Shown here: positions 1 through 7,854 of the stretch, piece after piece
Position numbering within the stretch: position 1 is the first letter of the stretch
How the letters are laid out: each line of letters opens with the position of its first letter
NCBI GenBank assembly: GCA_018241145.1
Contig: JAFEEJ010000252.1
Coordinates: 1-34,760, forward strand
Direction of reading: 5' to 3'
Source: Pseudomonadota bacterium
GTDB taxonomy: Bacteria > Pseudomonadota > Gammaproteobacteria > Xanthomonadales > Rhodanobacteraceae
DNA: 34,760 bases
The notes under the pieces: model-generated
The model's database searches: none
Seen by the model: only the letters and a program-made list of their open reading frames with translations
Told to the model about the DNA's origin: nothing
Made by a program: the position numbers and the translations under genes

Positions 1-2138
1 ACGTCCCACACCTGCAATACGCCGCTGGGGAACAGGCTGAACACGACCATCATCGCCAGCCCGATGTTGGTGCCCCAGAAGGCGACCTTGATGTATTTCT
101 CGATGCCCGGCCAGCGCGCGTCGTCGATCGACTGGCGCAGCACGAACACCATCAGCGCGATCGCGAGCATGCCGAAGACGCCCATCATCGCGGCGTGGCC
201 GTGGTTCGGCGTCAACTGCGTGCCCACTTCGTAGTAACTGACGATCGGCAGGTTGATCAGGAAGCCGAACATGCCGGCGCCGACGAAGTTCCAGAAGCCC
301 ACCGCCATCAGGAAATAGAACGTCCACTTGTGCGGGATCGCGATCGGCTTGCCGGCGGCTTCGCGTTCGCCGCGGGTGGTGCGCACGAAATCCCACGCAT
401 CCAGCGTCAACAGTGTCAGCGGCACCACTTCCAGTGCCGAGAACAATGCCGACAAGGCCATGTTGAAACCGGTCTGCCCGGTGAAGTACCAGTGGTGGCC
501 GGTGCCGATCAGGCCGCCGAGGAAATACAGGATGGCGTCGAGGTAGATCACCCGCAATGCGGTATTGCGGCGGGCCAGCCCGAGCTGGTACAGCGCCAGC
601 GCCACCACGGTGGTGGCGAAGAATTCGAAGTAACCCTCCACCCACAGGTGGATGATCCAGAAGCGCCAGGTATCCACCACGGTGTAATTGGTCTTCGCGC
701 CGAAGAACAGCGCCGGCAGGTAGAACACCGGGATCGCCAGCGCGGCCACGAAGAACATGCGCACGATCGGGCGCACTTCGGTGTTTTCGACCTTGCCGGG
801 CCGCGCCACCCACCACAGCAGCGCAAACCACACCAGCAGGCCGATCGCCAGCAGGTATTGCCAGATGCGGCCCAGCTCCAGGTATTCCCAGCCCTGGTCG
901 CCGAGCCAGAACCACCAGTCGCCGAGCAGTTGCGACATGCCGGCCCATTCACCCAGCAGGCTTCCGCCGATCACCGCGACGAACGCGACGAACAACAGGT
1001 GCGTCCACATCGCCAGCCCGCGCGGTTCGTCGCTGCGCAGCGTGCGGCCGAGGAACAACGCCGCGGCGACGTAGGAAGTCGCGATCCACATGATCGCGCT
1101 CTGCAGGTGCCAGGTGCGCATCAGGTTGCCGGGGAAGAGCTTCTCCAGCTGGAATCCGTAGAAACTTCCCGGATCGGCGCGGTAATGCGCGGTGGCGCCG
1201 CCGACCAGCGTCTGGAACAGGAACACCAGCGCCACGATGATGAAGAACTTCACCAGCGCGCGCTGGCCGGGGCCGACGTCGCCCGGATGCACCCGCGGAT
1301 GGATGGTGTGGCCGCGGCTGATCCAGCCCAGATAATCGAACTTGCCGAACGCCAGCAGCACCGCGGCGATGCCGGCCAGCAACACCAGCAGGCTCAACGC
1401 GCTCCACAGCAGCACGCCGGGGATCGCGAGGTTGCCCACGCTCGGGTCGTAGGGGAAATTGTTGGTATAGGAATGGTTTTCGCCGGGGCGGTTGGCCACG
1501 GCCGCCCACGCCGTCCAGGTCACGAAGGCGGTGAACTGGTGCAGTTCCTCCGGATCGGTGATCAGGTCGGGTTTCAATCCGCCATTGGATTCCGGATGCC
1601 GGAAATATTCCGTCCAGTAGCCGATCTGTTGACGCCACGCCATCGTTTCGGCCGGCGTCAAGGTCAGGGTATCGGTGGCCGCATCGTAGCGATTGGTCTT
1701 CAGCACCGACGCCACCTCGGCCTGCAGTGCCGCGCGCTGCATGTCGTCGAGTTGCCCCACGGGTTTGCCGAACTGCGATTGCGACAGCACCGCTCCGGTA
1801 TCCACGCCCATCCGGTGCAGCGCTTCGGCCGAAAAATCCGGGCCGAGGTAGGCGCCGTGGCCCCAGATGCTGCCGTTGTCCATCAGTCCGTATTTCAGGA
1901 ACACGGCCTGGCCGTTGCCGATGTCTTCGCCGGTGAACAGCGTCGCGCCCTGCGCATCCACCACCTTGCCGGGAATCGGCGGGGCATTGCGGTAGGCGAG
2001 CGCGGTGATCGCGATCAACACGCCGAAACCGATCACCATCACGATGCCGATGCCGCGCAGCCACCACGGCGAGAGCGGACCGTCGTCTGCGGGATTGACG
2101 ATGGCGTTGCTTGCCGGCGTTGCGGGCGTCGTGGTCAT
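1..2138 (-). CDS. norB: Quinol-dependent nitric oxide reductase NorB (qNor), 3' end cut by window edge
   Basis: Reduces two NO to N2O in the cytoplasmic membrane, taking electrons from quinol. 712 codons are present from the ATG at 2138; the qNor family is about 750-790 residues, so roughly the last 40-70 are outside the window. A first membrane helix (about residues 22-45) is followed by a periplasmic segment that resembles cytochrome c but has no CxxCH haem motif, which separates qNor from the cytochrome-c-dependent NorBC. Haem-copper-oxidase-like helices follow, with conserved histidines in WHLQ (H344), HLWVEG (H497) and GTGHHW (H548, H549), the expected haem and non-haem iron ligands. GGGGAG lies just before the start. 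It is the last visible gene of nnrS-dnr-norB and has its own DNR-type box at 2201-2214. Function is well supported; expression control is inferred. Confidence 0.95.
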   Translation of the reverse strand, partial: MTTTPATPASNAIVNPADDGPLSPWWLRGIGIVMVIGFGVLIAITALAYRNAPPIPGKVVDAQGATLFTGEDIGNGQAVFLKYGLMDNGSIWGHGAYLGPDFSAEALHRMGVDTGAVLSQSQFGKPVGQLDDMQRAALQAEVASVLKTNRYDAATDTLTLTPAETMAWRQQIGYWTEYFRHPESNGGLKPDLITDPEELHQFTAFVTWTAWAAVANRPGENHSYTNNFPYDPSVGNLAIPGVLLWSALSLLVLLAGIAAVLLAFGKFDYLGWISRGHTIHPRVHPGDVGPGQRALVKFFIIVALVFLFQTLVGGATAHYRADPGSFYGFQLEKLFPGNLMRTWHLQSAIMWIATSYVAAALFLGRTLRSDEPRGLAMWTHLLFVAFVAVIGGSLLGEWAGMSQLLGDWWFWLGDQGWEYLELGRIWQYLLAIGLLVWFALLWWVARPGKVENTEVRPIVRMFFVAALAIPVFYLPALFFGAKTNYTVVDTWRFWIIHLWVEGYFEFFATTVVALALYQLGLARRNTALRVIYLDAILYFLGGLIGTGHHWYFTGQTGFNMALSALFSALEVVPLTLLTLDAWDFVRTTRGEREAAGKPIAIPHKWTFYFLMAVGFWNFVGAGMFGFLINLPIVSYYEVGTQLTPNHGHAAMMGVFGMLAIALMVFVLRQSIDDARWPGIEKYIKVAFWGTNIGLAMMVVFSLFPSGVLQVWD

Positions 2139-2200
2139 GATCGCTCCCCGTGGTGCATGATCCGCGCAGAGCAGCATCACCGATAACGGCGGCCGCGGCC

Positions 2201-2214
2201 TTGATCGAGATCAA
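2201..2214 (-). promoter_or_regulatory. FNR/DNR-type operator before norB
   Basis: TTGATCGAGATCAA is a perfect TTGAT-N4-ATCAA palindrome, the consensus of FNR/DNR-family regulators. Its centre is about 70 bp upstream of the norB start. A class II arrangement (centre at -41.5) would put the -10 at a GATGCT stretch and leave a leader of about 28 nt. The box overlaps the stop codon of the regulator gene (2211-2213), so norB can be transcribed separately from dnr. Confidence 0.85.
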
Positions 2215-2927
2215 ATGCGCGCGGTGTCGCGCAGGCCGCCGATGTCGCGCAGATGGACCACCGCGCCCCGCACCGTGATCAACCCGTGTTGCTTCAGCGT
2301 GCTCAATCCGCGCGACAGGGTTTCCGGCGCAAGCCCCAGCTGCGCGGCGATCTGCGCCTTGGCCGCGGGCAATTGCAGTTGCGCGCGGTCCTGCATGGCG
2401 TATTGTTCGAGCAGGTAGCGCGCCAGCCGCGGCACCGCGCCGTGCAGGCTCAGCGCTTCGATCTCGTTCCAGTGCGCGTGGATGCGCTGGGTCATCTGCG
2501 CCATCACGGCGCGGCAGGTTTCGAAGGATTCGCGCAGCAGGCGCAGGTACGCCTCGCGTTCGATCGCCACCAGTTCGCTGTCCGCGGCAGCCACCGCGTG
2601 CACCGGATAGCGGGGCGGATCGGAAAACAGCACGCTCTCGGCGAAACTCTGCCCGGCGCGCACCAGCCGCATGATCTTTTCCGTGCCGCGCGGCGAAACG
2701 CGGAACAGTTTCATCGCGCCGCTGCGGACCATGAAGAAGGCTTCCGCGCTGTCGCCCTGCGAGAACAGCAGCTGGCCCGCCTGCAGATGGCGACCGTGCA
2801 GGTACGGTGCGAGTATGCGCCATTGCCTGTCGTCCATGGCGGCCAGCAGGTAATGCTTGCGCAGCGCCGGTTCATCGCGTTGCACGGCTTTCTCCACGGC
2901 GTTTCGTCGGGAGCGTACCGCATCCAT
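2211..2927 (-). CDS. dnr: Crp/Fnr-family NO-responsive regulator, Dnr type
   Basis: 238-residue transcription factor with an N-terminal cyclic-nucleotide-like beta-roll (about 35-130), a dimerisation helix and a C-terminal helix-turn-helix (about 188-212). The recognition helix contains E202-T-L-S205-R206, the ExxSR signature used by FNR-like proteins to read TTGAT half-sites, matching the two operators found here. Only one cysteine (C138) is present, so it cannot carry the four-cysteine Fe-S cluster of true FNR; this and the norB/nnrS neighbours favour a haem/NO-sensing Dnr. The ATG at 2927 is chosen because it follows the nnrS stop by 4 bp; an in-frame ATG at 2969 would overlap nnrS by 38 bp. 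It probably activates nnrS-dnr (autoregulation) and norB. NnrR is an alternative name. Confidence 0.88.
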   Translation of the reverse strand: MDAVRSRRNAVEKAVQRDEPALRKHYLLAAMDDRQWRILAPYLHGRHLQAGQLLFSQGDSAEAFFMVRSGAMKLFRVSPRGTEKIMRLVRAGQSFAESVLFSDPPRYPVHAVAAADSELVAIEREAYLRLLRESFETCRAVMAQMTQRIHAHWNEIEALSLHGAVPRLARYLLEQYAMQDRAQLQLPAAKAQIAAQLGLAPETLSRGLSTLKQHGLITVRGAVVHLRDIGGLRDTARI

Positions 2928-2931
2928 CGCT

Positions 2932-4098
2932 TCAGGTGCGCACCGCTTCCACCCGTTTCGGCAGGCCACGCAACAGCACGGGCGTCATCACGACCAGCCA
3001 GATCCCGAACGCGAGCATCCACGCGCACGCCGCCCACAACCAGCCGGGGGTTCCGATCGCGAGGCGCAATACCGCCGCGAGCGTGGGCAGCGCGAACGCC
3101 ACGACCAGCGCCGCGTTCGCCCGGATCTCGCGGCCGCTGTGGCCGAGCGACACGCGCGTCATCATGCCCAGCGACAACGTGCCGAGTGCGCCGACGGTGA
3201 TGCCGTGCAGGGTCTCGACCTCGGCCTGCGACCAGAGGCCGAGCAGCCCCAGCCCGCGCAGGGCAAGCCCGACCGCCAGCCACAGGTAGCCCAGGTGCAG
3301 TACCCACAGCATCGGTTCGTGCAGCGTGCGCCAGCCGCGCCAGCCGAGCAGGCGCAACAGCACCAGCACGGCCAGCACCAGCATGCACGCGCCGCGCACG
3401 CGCAGGTCGATGCCCACGAAGTCCAGCAACAGCACGATCGCCGCGCCGAGATTCACCGCGACGGTCAACGGCGTCCACTGGGCCATTTTCAACGCCGGCA
3501 GCTTGCGCCCGGTGAAGAACGGGATCACGCGTCCGCCGATGGCGATCATCAGCAGGGTGAGCAGGTCCACGCATACCAGCAGGGCCCGCGTGACCTGCGC
3601 GTAGTCGCCGCGCGCCACGGCGGCGTAAAACCACAGGTCGAGCGCGACATACCCGAGCAGGATCGCGACGAGAAAGAAATTGCGCCGGTTGCCGGACAGG
3701 AAGACCACCCGGCCCACCAGCACGGCGACCAGCGCCAGATAGCCCGCATCCAGCGCTGCGGCGAGCCACAACGGCGCGCCCAGCCAGAGCGCGAAGCGCG
3801 CCGCCGCCCACGCCAGCGTCGCCACGGCCAGCGGCGAACGGTTGGTGGTCGCGATGCCGGTCCAGTGTCCGGAAGCGGTCAGCACGAATCCGCCGACCAG
3901 GGCGCCGGCGAAACCGTACAACATCGCGTGCGCGTGCCAGGCGATCGGAATCAGCGTGGCGGAAGGATTCCAGCCAAGATGCAGGAACAGGCCCCACGCC
4001 AGCATTCCGAGCGTCGCGAACGCCCCTGCGCACAGGAACAGCGGACGGAACGGCAGCGGCGCGCGCTGGATGGCGGAGGGGAGCGGGATTTCGGGCAT
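2932..4098 (-). CDS. nnrS: NnrS family haem-copper membrane protein
   Basis: 388-residue, strongly hydrophobic protein with about twelve predicted membrane helices. The opening 'LFLCAGAFATLGM' and 'WHAHAMLYGFAGALVGGFVLTA' (described as two segments, roughly residues 20-35 and 50-75) are typical of NnrS, as are 'GGRVIPFFTGRK' near residue 200 and 'MMTRVSLGHSGR' near 310. NnrS proteins bind haem and copper, are made under NO stress and protect cells from NO damage, though their exact chemistry is unsettled. The start at 4098 has AAGGA about 10 nt upstream. A DNR-type box lies 52 bp upstream of the start. It is followed after 4 bp by dnr, so the two are surely cotranscribed. Confidence 0.92.
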   Translation of the reverse strand: MPEIPLPSAIQRAPLPFRPLFLCAGAFATLGMLAWGLFLHLGWNPSATLIPIAWHAHAMLYGFAGALVGGFVLTASGHWTGIATTNRSPLAVATLAWAAARFALWLGAPLWLAAALDAGYLALVAVLVGRVVFLSGNRRNFFLVAILLGYVALDLWFYAAVARGDYAQVTRALLVCVDLLTLLMIAIGGRVIPFFTGRKLPALKMAQWTPLTVAVNLGAAIVLLLDFVGIDLRVRGACMLVLAVLVLLRLLGWRGWRTLHEPMLWVLHLGYLWLAVGLALRGLGLLGLWSQAEVETLHGITVGALGTLSLGMMTRVSLGHSGREIRANAALVVAFALPTLAAVLRLAIGTPGWLWAACAWMLAFGIWLVVMTPVLLRGLPKRVEAVRT

Positions 4099-4149
4099 AC
4101 TTTGGTCCTTGCGGCCGCGCTAGCTTGCGGCGGGATGCCGGCCCACGCC

Positions 4150-4163
4150 TTGACCTCGATCAA
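4150..4163 (-). promoter_or_regulatory. FNR/DNR-type operator before nnrS
   Basis: On the minus strand this reads TTGATCGAGGTCAA, nine of ten conserved FNR/DNR half-site positions. It sits 52 bp upstream of nnrS. At the class II distance downstream is CAAGCT, which keeps the A and T of the TANNNT -10 used by FNR-type promoters. It is likely the promoter of nnrS-dnr and hence an autoregulatory site. Confidence 0.8.
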
Positions 4164-4248
4164 GCCGGGCGTACGCGGCGCGGGAAACCAAGACGCGGTG
4201 CCGTGGTCCAAGTTTTCGAAAACGCGGTTTGCGGGTCCGCCGCAACAA

Positions 4249-4277
4249 CTTGAAATCGCGGCGGCGCGACCCGATCA
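4249..4277 (+). promoter_or_regulatory. Sigma-32 (heat-shock) promoter of htpX-hslR
   Basis: CTTGAAA (4249-4255), 14-nt spacer, then CCCGATCA (4270-4277). This compares with the RpoH consensus CTTGAAA-N(13-17)-CCCCATNT: a perfect -35 and one clear mismatch in each half of the -10. It lies about 35 bp upstream of htpX, a known heat-shock gene, and close to the expected leader length. Confidence 0.75.
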
Positions 4278-4311
4278 CCTGATCGAGCGTTCAACCTGAC
4301 GGATGCCCACC

Positions 4312-5196
4312 ATGCGCAGAATCCTGCTGTTCGTCGGTACCAACCTCGCCGTGCTGTTGCTGCTCGGCGTGATCGTGCATTTCCTCGGACTGGATCGCTT
4401 GGCGGCCGTGCAGGGCGTGGGCGGGCTCGGGCCGCTGCTCGGCTTCGCCGCGGTGTTCGGTTTCGGCGGTGCCTTCATTTCGCTGGCGATGTCCAAATCC
4501 ATCGCCAAGTGGACCACCGGCGCGAAAGTGATCGCGCAGCCGCGCAATCCCGACGAACAATGGCTGTTCGACACCGTGCGCCACCACGCCGAACAGGCCG
4601 GCATCGGCATGCCGGAGATCGCGATCTACGATGGCCCGGAGATGAACGCGTTCGCCACCGGCGCCAGCCGCAACCATGCGCTGGTCGCGGTCAGCACCGG
4701 TCTGCTGCGCGGCATGAGCCACGACGAGGTGGATGCGGTGCTGGGCCACGAAATCACCCACGTCGCCAACGGCGACATGGTGACGATGACCCTGCTGCAG
4801 GGCGTGCTCAACACCTTCGTGATCTTCCTGGCGCGCGTGGTCGGGCGCATCGTGGACGGCGCGATCGGCGGCAACAACCGCGGCGGGGGGCTGGGTTATT
4901 TCGCGATCGTGATGATCCTGCAGCTGGTGTTCGGCATCCTTGCCTCGCTGGTGGTGATGGCGTTCTCGCGCGCGCGCGAATTCCGCGCCGATGCCGGCGG
5001 CGCGAAACTCGCCGGCCGCGAGCGCATGATCGCGGCACTGCAACGCCTGCAGATCCAGCACGGCGAAAGCACGCTGCCCAAGGCGATGGCCGCGTTCGGC
5101 ATTTCCGACAAGACCGCGGGTGGCCTGCAGCGCCTGTGGATGAGCCACCCGCCGCTGGAAGAGCGCATCGCGCGGCTGCGCAGCGCGCAGGCTTGA
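4312..5196 (+). CDS. htpX: Protease HtpX (membrane M48 zinc metalloprotease)
   Basis: Membrane quality-control protease that cleaves damaged inner-membrane proteins in partnership with FtsH. From the ATG at 4312 it is 294 residues, one longer than E. coli HtpX, and begins with the family-typical MRRILLF; the in-frame ATG at 4303 would add three unlikely residues. Two N-terminal helices (about 4-24 and 40-60), zinc motif H146-E-I-T-H150, further helices at about 160-180 and 195-215, and the third zinc ligand E223 in EFRAD. It is preceded by a sigma-32-like promoter and followed after 40 bp by hslR, another heat-shock gene, in the same direction. Confidence 0.96.
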   Translation: MRRILLFVGTNLAVLLLLGVIVHFLGLDRLAAVQGVGGLGPLLGFAAVFGFGGAFISLAMSKSIAKWTTGAKVIAQPRNPDEQWLFDTVRHHAEQAGIGMPEIAIYDGPEMNAFATGASRNHALVAVSTGLLRGMSHDEVDAVLGHEITHVANGDMVTMTLLQGVLNTFVIFLARVVGRIVDGAIGGNNRGGGLGYFAIVMILQLVFGILASLVVMAFSRAREFRADAGGAKLAGRERMIAALQRLQIQHGESTLPKAMAAFGISDKTAGGLQRLWMSHPPLEERIARLRSAQA

Positions 5197-5236
5197 ATTT
5201 CGCGCTTCGATGACGCACCCGAATCGAGGCGCGGAC

Positions 5237-5632
5237 ATGCACGTCGACGCCGGCGTGCGTCTCGACACGTGGCTGTGGGCCGCGCGCTTCTTCAAGACGC
5301 GCTCGCTGGCGAAGCAGGCGGTCGATGCGGGGCGCGTGCGTCTCGCCGACATGGCCTGCAAACCCGCGCATGCCTTGCACGTCGGCGCGACATTGCGCAT
5401 CACGCGCGGCGAAGAATGCTTCGACATCGAAGTGCTGGCCTTGGGCGAACGCCGCGGTCCGGCGTCCCTTGCACAAACCCTGTATCGGGAAACCGATGCC
5501 TCGCGCCTGGCGCGCGAGGCGGCGCGCGAACAGCGGCGACTCGAACGCGCGGGCTTCCAACCGCCGGAGCGCAAACCGGACAAGCGCGCACGACGGTTGA
5601 TCCGCGCGCTGGGCGATCTCGACACGCTCTAG
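5237..5632 (+). CDS. hslR: Heat-shock protein 15, S4-domain RNA-binding protein
   Basis: 131 residues. The S4 RNA-binding fold starts at once: VRLDTWLWAARFFKTR, then VDAGRVRL and KPAHALHVGA. The C-terminal basic segment includes RKPDKRARR. Hsp15 binds 50S subunits that carry a stalled nascent chain after heat shock and helps recycle them. The ATG at 5237 is preferred because GAGGCG stands before it and the length matches E. coli (133 residues); an ATG at 5210 would add nine residues without an RBS. It is probably cotranscribed with htpX. Its TAG stop shares the four bases CTAG (5629-5632) with the stop of the convergent permease gene. Confidence 0.92.
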   Translation: MHVDAGVRLDTWLWAARFFKTRSLAKQAVDAGRVRLADMACKPAHALHVGATLRITRGEECFDIEVLALGERRGPASLAQTLYRETDASRLAREAAREQRRLERAGFQPPERKPDKRARRLIRALGDLDTL

Positions 5633-6951
5633 TCCGGCACCGCGGCTTCCGGCACGGGGTCGGACTTTCCGTGGCGTGTTTGCCACACGTACAGCGGAAT
5701 GCCGACGATCAGCAACACGAAGGTCCAGTACACCGCTTCCTCGCCTGCGCCGATCACGGCCCATACCGAGAACGCAAACGCGCCGCAGGCCAGGACGAGA
5801 TCGCGCAGCGGCATCGGGCGTCCGCTGCGATAGGCGAGCACAACATCAGCCATGGCGCAAAACAGATAGGCGACCACGACGCTCAAGGTCGACAGCAACA
5901 CCATGAAGGTGAACATGCCCACCATGCCGCGGGTGTAGTTCGCCAGAACCAGCACGCTGGTCAACACGGCCATGATGATCAGGCCAAGTGTCGGTGTTGC
6001 CCGTGCGGATTCGCGTGCGAACATCCGCGGGAACAGCCCGTCCCTCGCGACTGCCTGCGGGAACTGGCCGGCGATCAGCAGCCAGCCGTTCAAGGCGCCG
6101 AGGCAGGAAATCGCCGCACCGCCGGCGATCAGGTACGCTCCCCAGCCGCCCCACAGCAAGCGGCCTGCGTCCGCGAACGGCGCCTGCGATTTTGCGAGCC
6201 CGGCCGCAGGCAGCAAGCCCATCACGACCGTGGTGGCTGCGATGTACACCACCGCGGCAATCACGGTACCGAGCAGGGTCGCGCGTGGAATGGTCTTTTC
6301 GGGATCGCGCACGTGCCCGGCGGGAATCGAGGCGCACTCCACGGCGGTGAACGCGAACAAGGTGGCTGCGACGCTGAGGTTGATCGCGCTCCACGGCGTA
6401 CCGGCGTGCGGGCCCGGCGCCAGCAGGTGCGGGTCGAAATGCATGAATCCGAACAGGGTGATCGCAAGCAACGGCAGTACTTTCAAGACCGTGGTCGCAA
6501 CCTGCACCCTGCCGGCGCTGCGCACGCCCGCGATGTTCACCAGAGTCAGCACCCAGATCAATGCCAGCGTGGTCAGCGCGCCGTACAACGCATTGTTTCC
6601 CAGCGCGGGAAAGGGAACGGAGAGGTAACTCGCGAACGCGACGGCGATCGCCGAGTTGCCTCCGATCAGGGAGATCCAGTAACTCCACGCCACCAGAAAG
6701 CCGATGCAGTCGCCGAAAGCCTCGCGGCTGTAGGCGTAGGGACCGCCGGCACGCGGCGCGCGCTTGGCGAGGCGGTAAAACACGCTGGCCAGCAGCAGTG
6801 CCCCGATCGAGCTGATCACCCAGCCGATCAGGCTGTAGCCGCCATAGGGCGCCAGCGAGGCGGGCAACAGGAACACGCCCGAGCCGATCATGTTGCCCAG
6901 CACCAGCGCGGTGGCGGTGACCAGGCCGATCTCCCGCTTCGATACGCTCAT
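5629..6951 (-). CDS. APC-family basic amino-acid/polyamine antiporter, AdiC-like
   Basis: 440-residue membrane protein with about twelve helices of the amino acid-polyamine-organocation superfamily. Helix 1 carries the substrate-binding GSGVF loop. Overall spacing resembles the arginine/agmatine antiporter AdiC: the VECAS motif keeps the AdiC glutamate (E208 there), and GWLLIAGQ keeps the gating tryptophan (W293 there), but AdiC W202 appears replaced by phenylalanine in LFAFTAVE. Substrate is therefore probably a basic or related amino acid; it is not proven to be arginine. The start at 6951 follows AGGGGTG. The gene is divergent from dimethylargininase, which suggests arginine or methylarginine transport. 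Its stop overlaps the hslR stop. Confidence 0.85.
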   Translation of the reverse strand: MSVSKREIGLVTATALVLGNMIGSGVFLLPASLAPYGGYSLIGWVISSIGALLLASVFYRLAKRAPRAGGPYAYSREAFGDCIGFLVAWSYWISLIGGNSAIAVAFASYLSVPFPALGNNALYGALTTLALIWVLTLVNIAGVRSAGRVQVATTVLKVLPLLAITLFGFMHFDPHLLAPGPHAGTPWSAINLSVAATLFAFTAVECASIPAGHVRDPEKTIPRATLLGTVIAAVVYIAATTVVMGLLPAAGLAKSQAPFADAGRLLWGGWGAYLIAGGAAISCLGALNGWLLIAGQFPQAVARDGLFPRMFARESARATPTLGLIIMAVLTSVLVLANYTRGMVGMFTFMVLLSTLSVVVAYLFCAMADVVLAYRSGRPMPLRDLVLACGAFAFSVWAVIGAGEEAVYWTFVLLIVGIPLYVWQTRHGKSDPVPEAAVPD

Positions 6952-7066
6952 CGAGCACCCCTGCTGTGGCGTGAACGGTTGCGGGATGTTACACGCGGCG
7001 AGGTTGCCTGCGTGGCGATGGCCGTGCGGCGTGGCGCCCGGTACGCTTCCGGCTTCGCCAACTCGC

Positions 7067-7071
7067 AAGGA
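7067..7071 (+). promoter_or_regulatory. Ribosome-binding site that points to an ATC start
   Basis: AAGGA with a 7-nt spacer before ATC at 7079. No ATG, GTG or TTG lies at a suitable distance in the dimethylargininase frame, so this site decides the start call. Confidence 0.55.
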
Positions 7072-7078
7072 CACGACC

Positions 7079-7846
7079 ATCGCACGCATCGCCATCACGC
7101 GCGCCGTCAGTCCCGCGCTCGCGCACTGCGAACTGAGCCATTTGCCGCGAACGCCGATCGACCTCGACCTGGCGCGTCGCCAGCACGCGGCGTACGAACA
7201 GGCCTTGCGCGACGTCGGTTGCGAAGTGCGGCAGCTCGCCGAACAACCCGCCCAGCCGGATTCGGTGTTCGTGGAGGACACCGCGATCGTGCTCGACGAA
7301 GTCGCGGTCATCACGCGGCCGGGCGCGGTTTCGCGGCGCGGCGAAGTCGATTCGATCGCGCCGGCGCTCGCCGCGTTCCGCGAGTTGTTGCGCATCGAAG
7401 CACCAGCGACGCTGGATGGCGGCGACGTGCTGCGCCTCGATCGCGTGCTGCATGTCGGGGCCTCCGCGCGCAGCAATGCCGACGGCGTCGCGCAACTCGC
7501 GCGGCTGGTGGCGCCGTTCGGTTACGCGGTCGAAGCCGTGCCGATCCGCGGTTGCCTGCATCTCAAGAGCGCGGTCACCCGGATTGACGCGGACCGGCTG
7601 CTGCTCAATCCGGACTGGGTGGATGCCGGCGCGTTCCCCGGTTTCCACGGCATCGCGATCGATCCTGCCGAGCCCAACGCCGCCAACGCGTTGCGGATCG
7701 GCGGGGCGCTGATCCATCCGGCGTCGTGCCCGCGAACGCACGACATCCTGCGGCGCGCCGGCCTCGACGTGAGGAGCGTGCAGATGTCGGAGACCGAGAA
7801 AGCCGAGGGCGGGGTGACCTGTTGCAGCCTGGTGTTCGACGCCTGA
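7079..7846 (+). CDS. Dimethylargininase (NG,NG-dimethylarginine dimethylaminohydrolase, DDAH)
   Basis: Hydrolyses mono- and asymmetric dimethylarginine to citrulline and methylamines; guanidino-modifying superfamily. From the ATC at 7079 it is 255 residues, close to the 254 of Pseudomonas aeruginosa DDAH. The catalytic cysteine falls at C249 in GGVTCCSLV and the catalytic histidine at H161 in GCLHLKSA, with the acidic partner D113 in LDGGDVL and E66-D67 in FVEDTAIV. The N-terminal RAVSPALAHCEL is family-typical, leaving room for only a few residues before it. No canonical start codon is present there; ATC preceded by AAGGA fits length and residue numbering. An in-frame GTG at 7031 would add 16 atypical residues. 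It is divergent from an AdiC-like antiporter and convergent with mutS. Confidence 0.9.
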   Translation: MARIAITRAVSPALAHCELSHLPRTPIDLDLARRQHAAYEQALRDVGCEVRQLAEQPAQPDSVFVEDTAIVLDEVAVITRPGAVSRRGEVDSIAPALAAFRELLRIEAPATLDGGDVLRLDRVLHVGASARSNADGVAQLARLVAPFGYAVEAVPIRGCLHLKSAVTRIDADRLLLNPDWVDAGAFPGFHGIAIDPAEPNAANALRIGGALIHPASCPRTHDILRRAGLDVRSVQMSETEKAEGGVTCCSLVFDA

Positions 7847-7854
7847 TCCGCGCG

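Noticed and set aside
195-2186. Long plus-strand open frame antisense to norB and the dnr intergenic region
   Set aside because: Protein is His/Gln/Arg-rich without domains; it mirrors the codon bias of the real minus-strand gene, whose qNor motifs are unmistakable.
2857-4299. 480-codon plus-strand open frame over nnrS
   Set aside because: Antisense to a clear nnrS; no domain character and no RBS.
4300-4311. htpX start at ATG 4303
   Set aside because: Family alignment and length (294 against 293 residues) favour ATG 4312.
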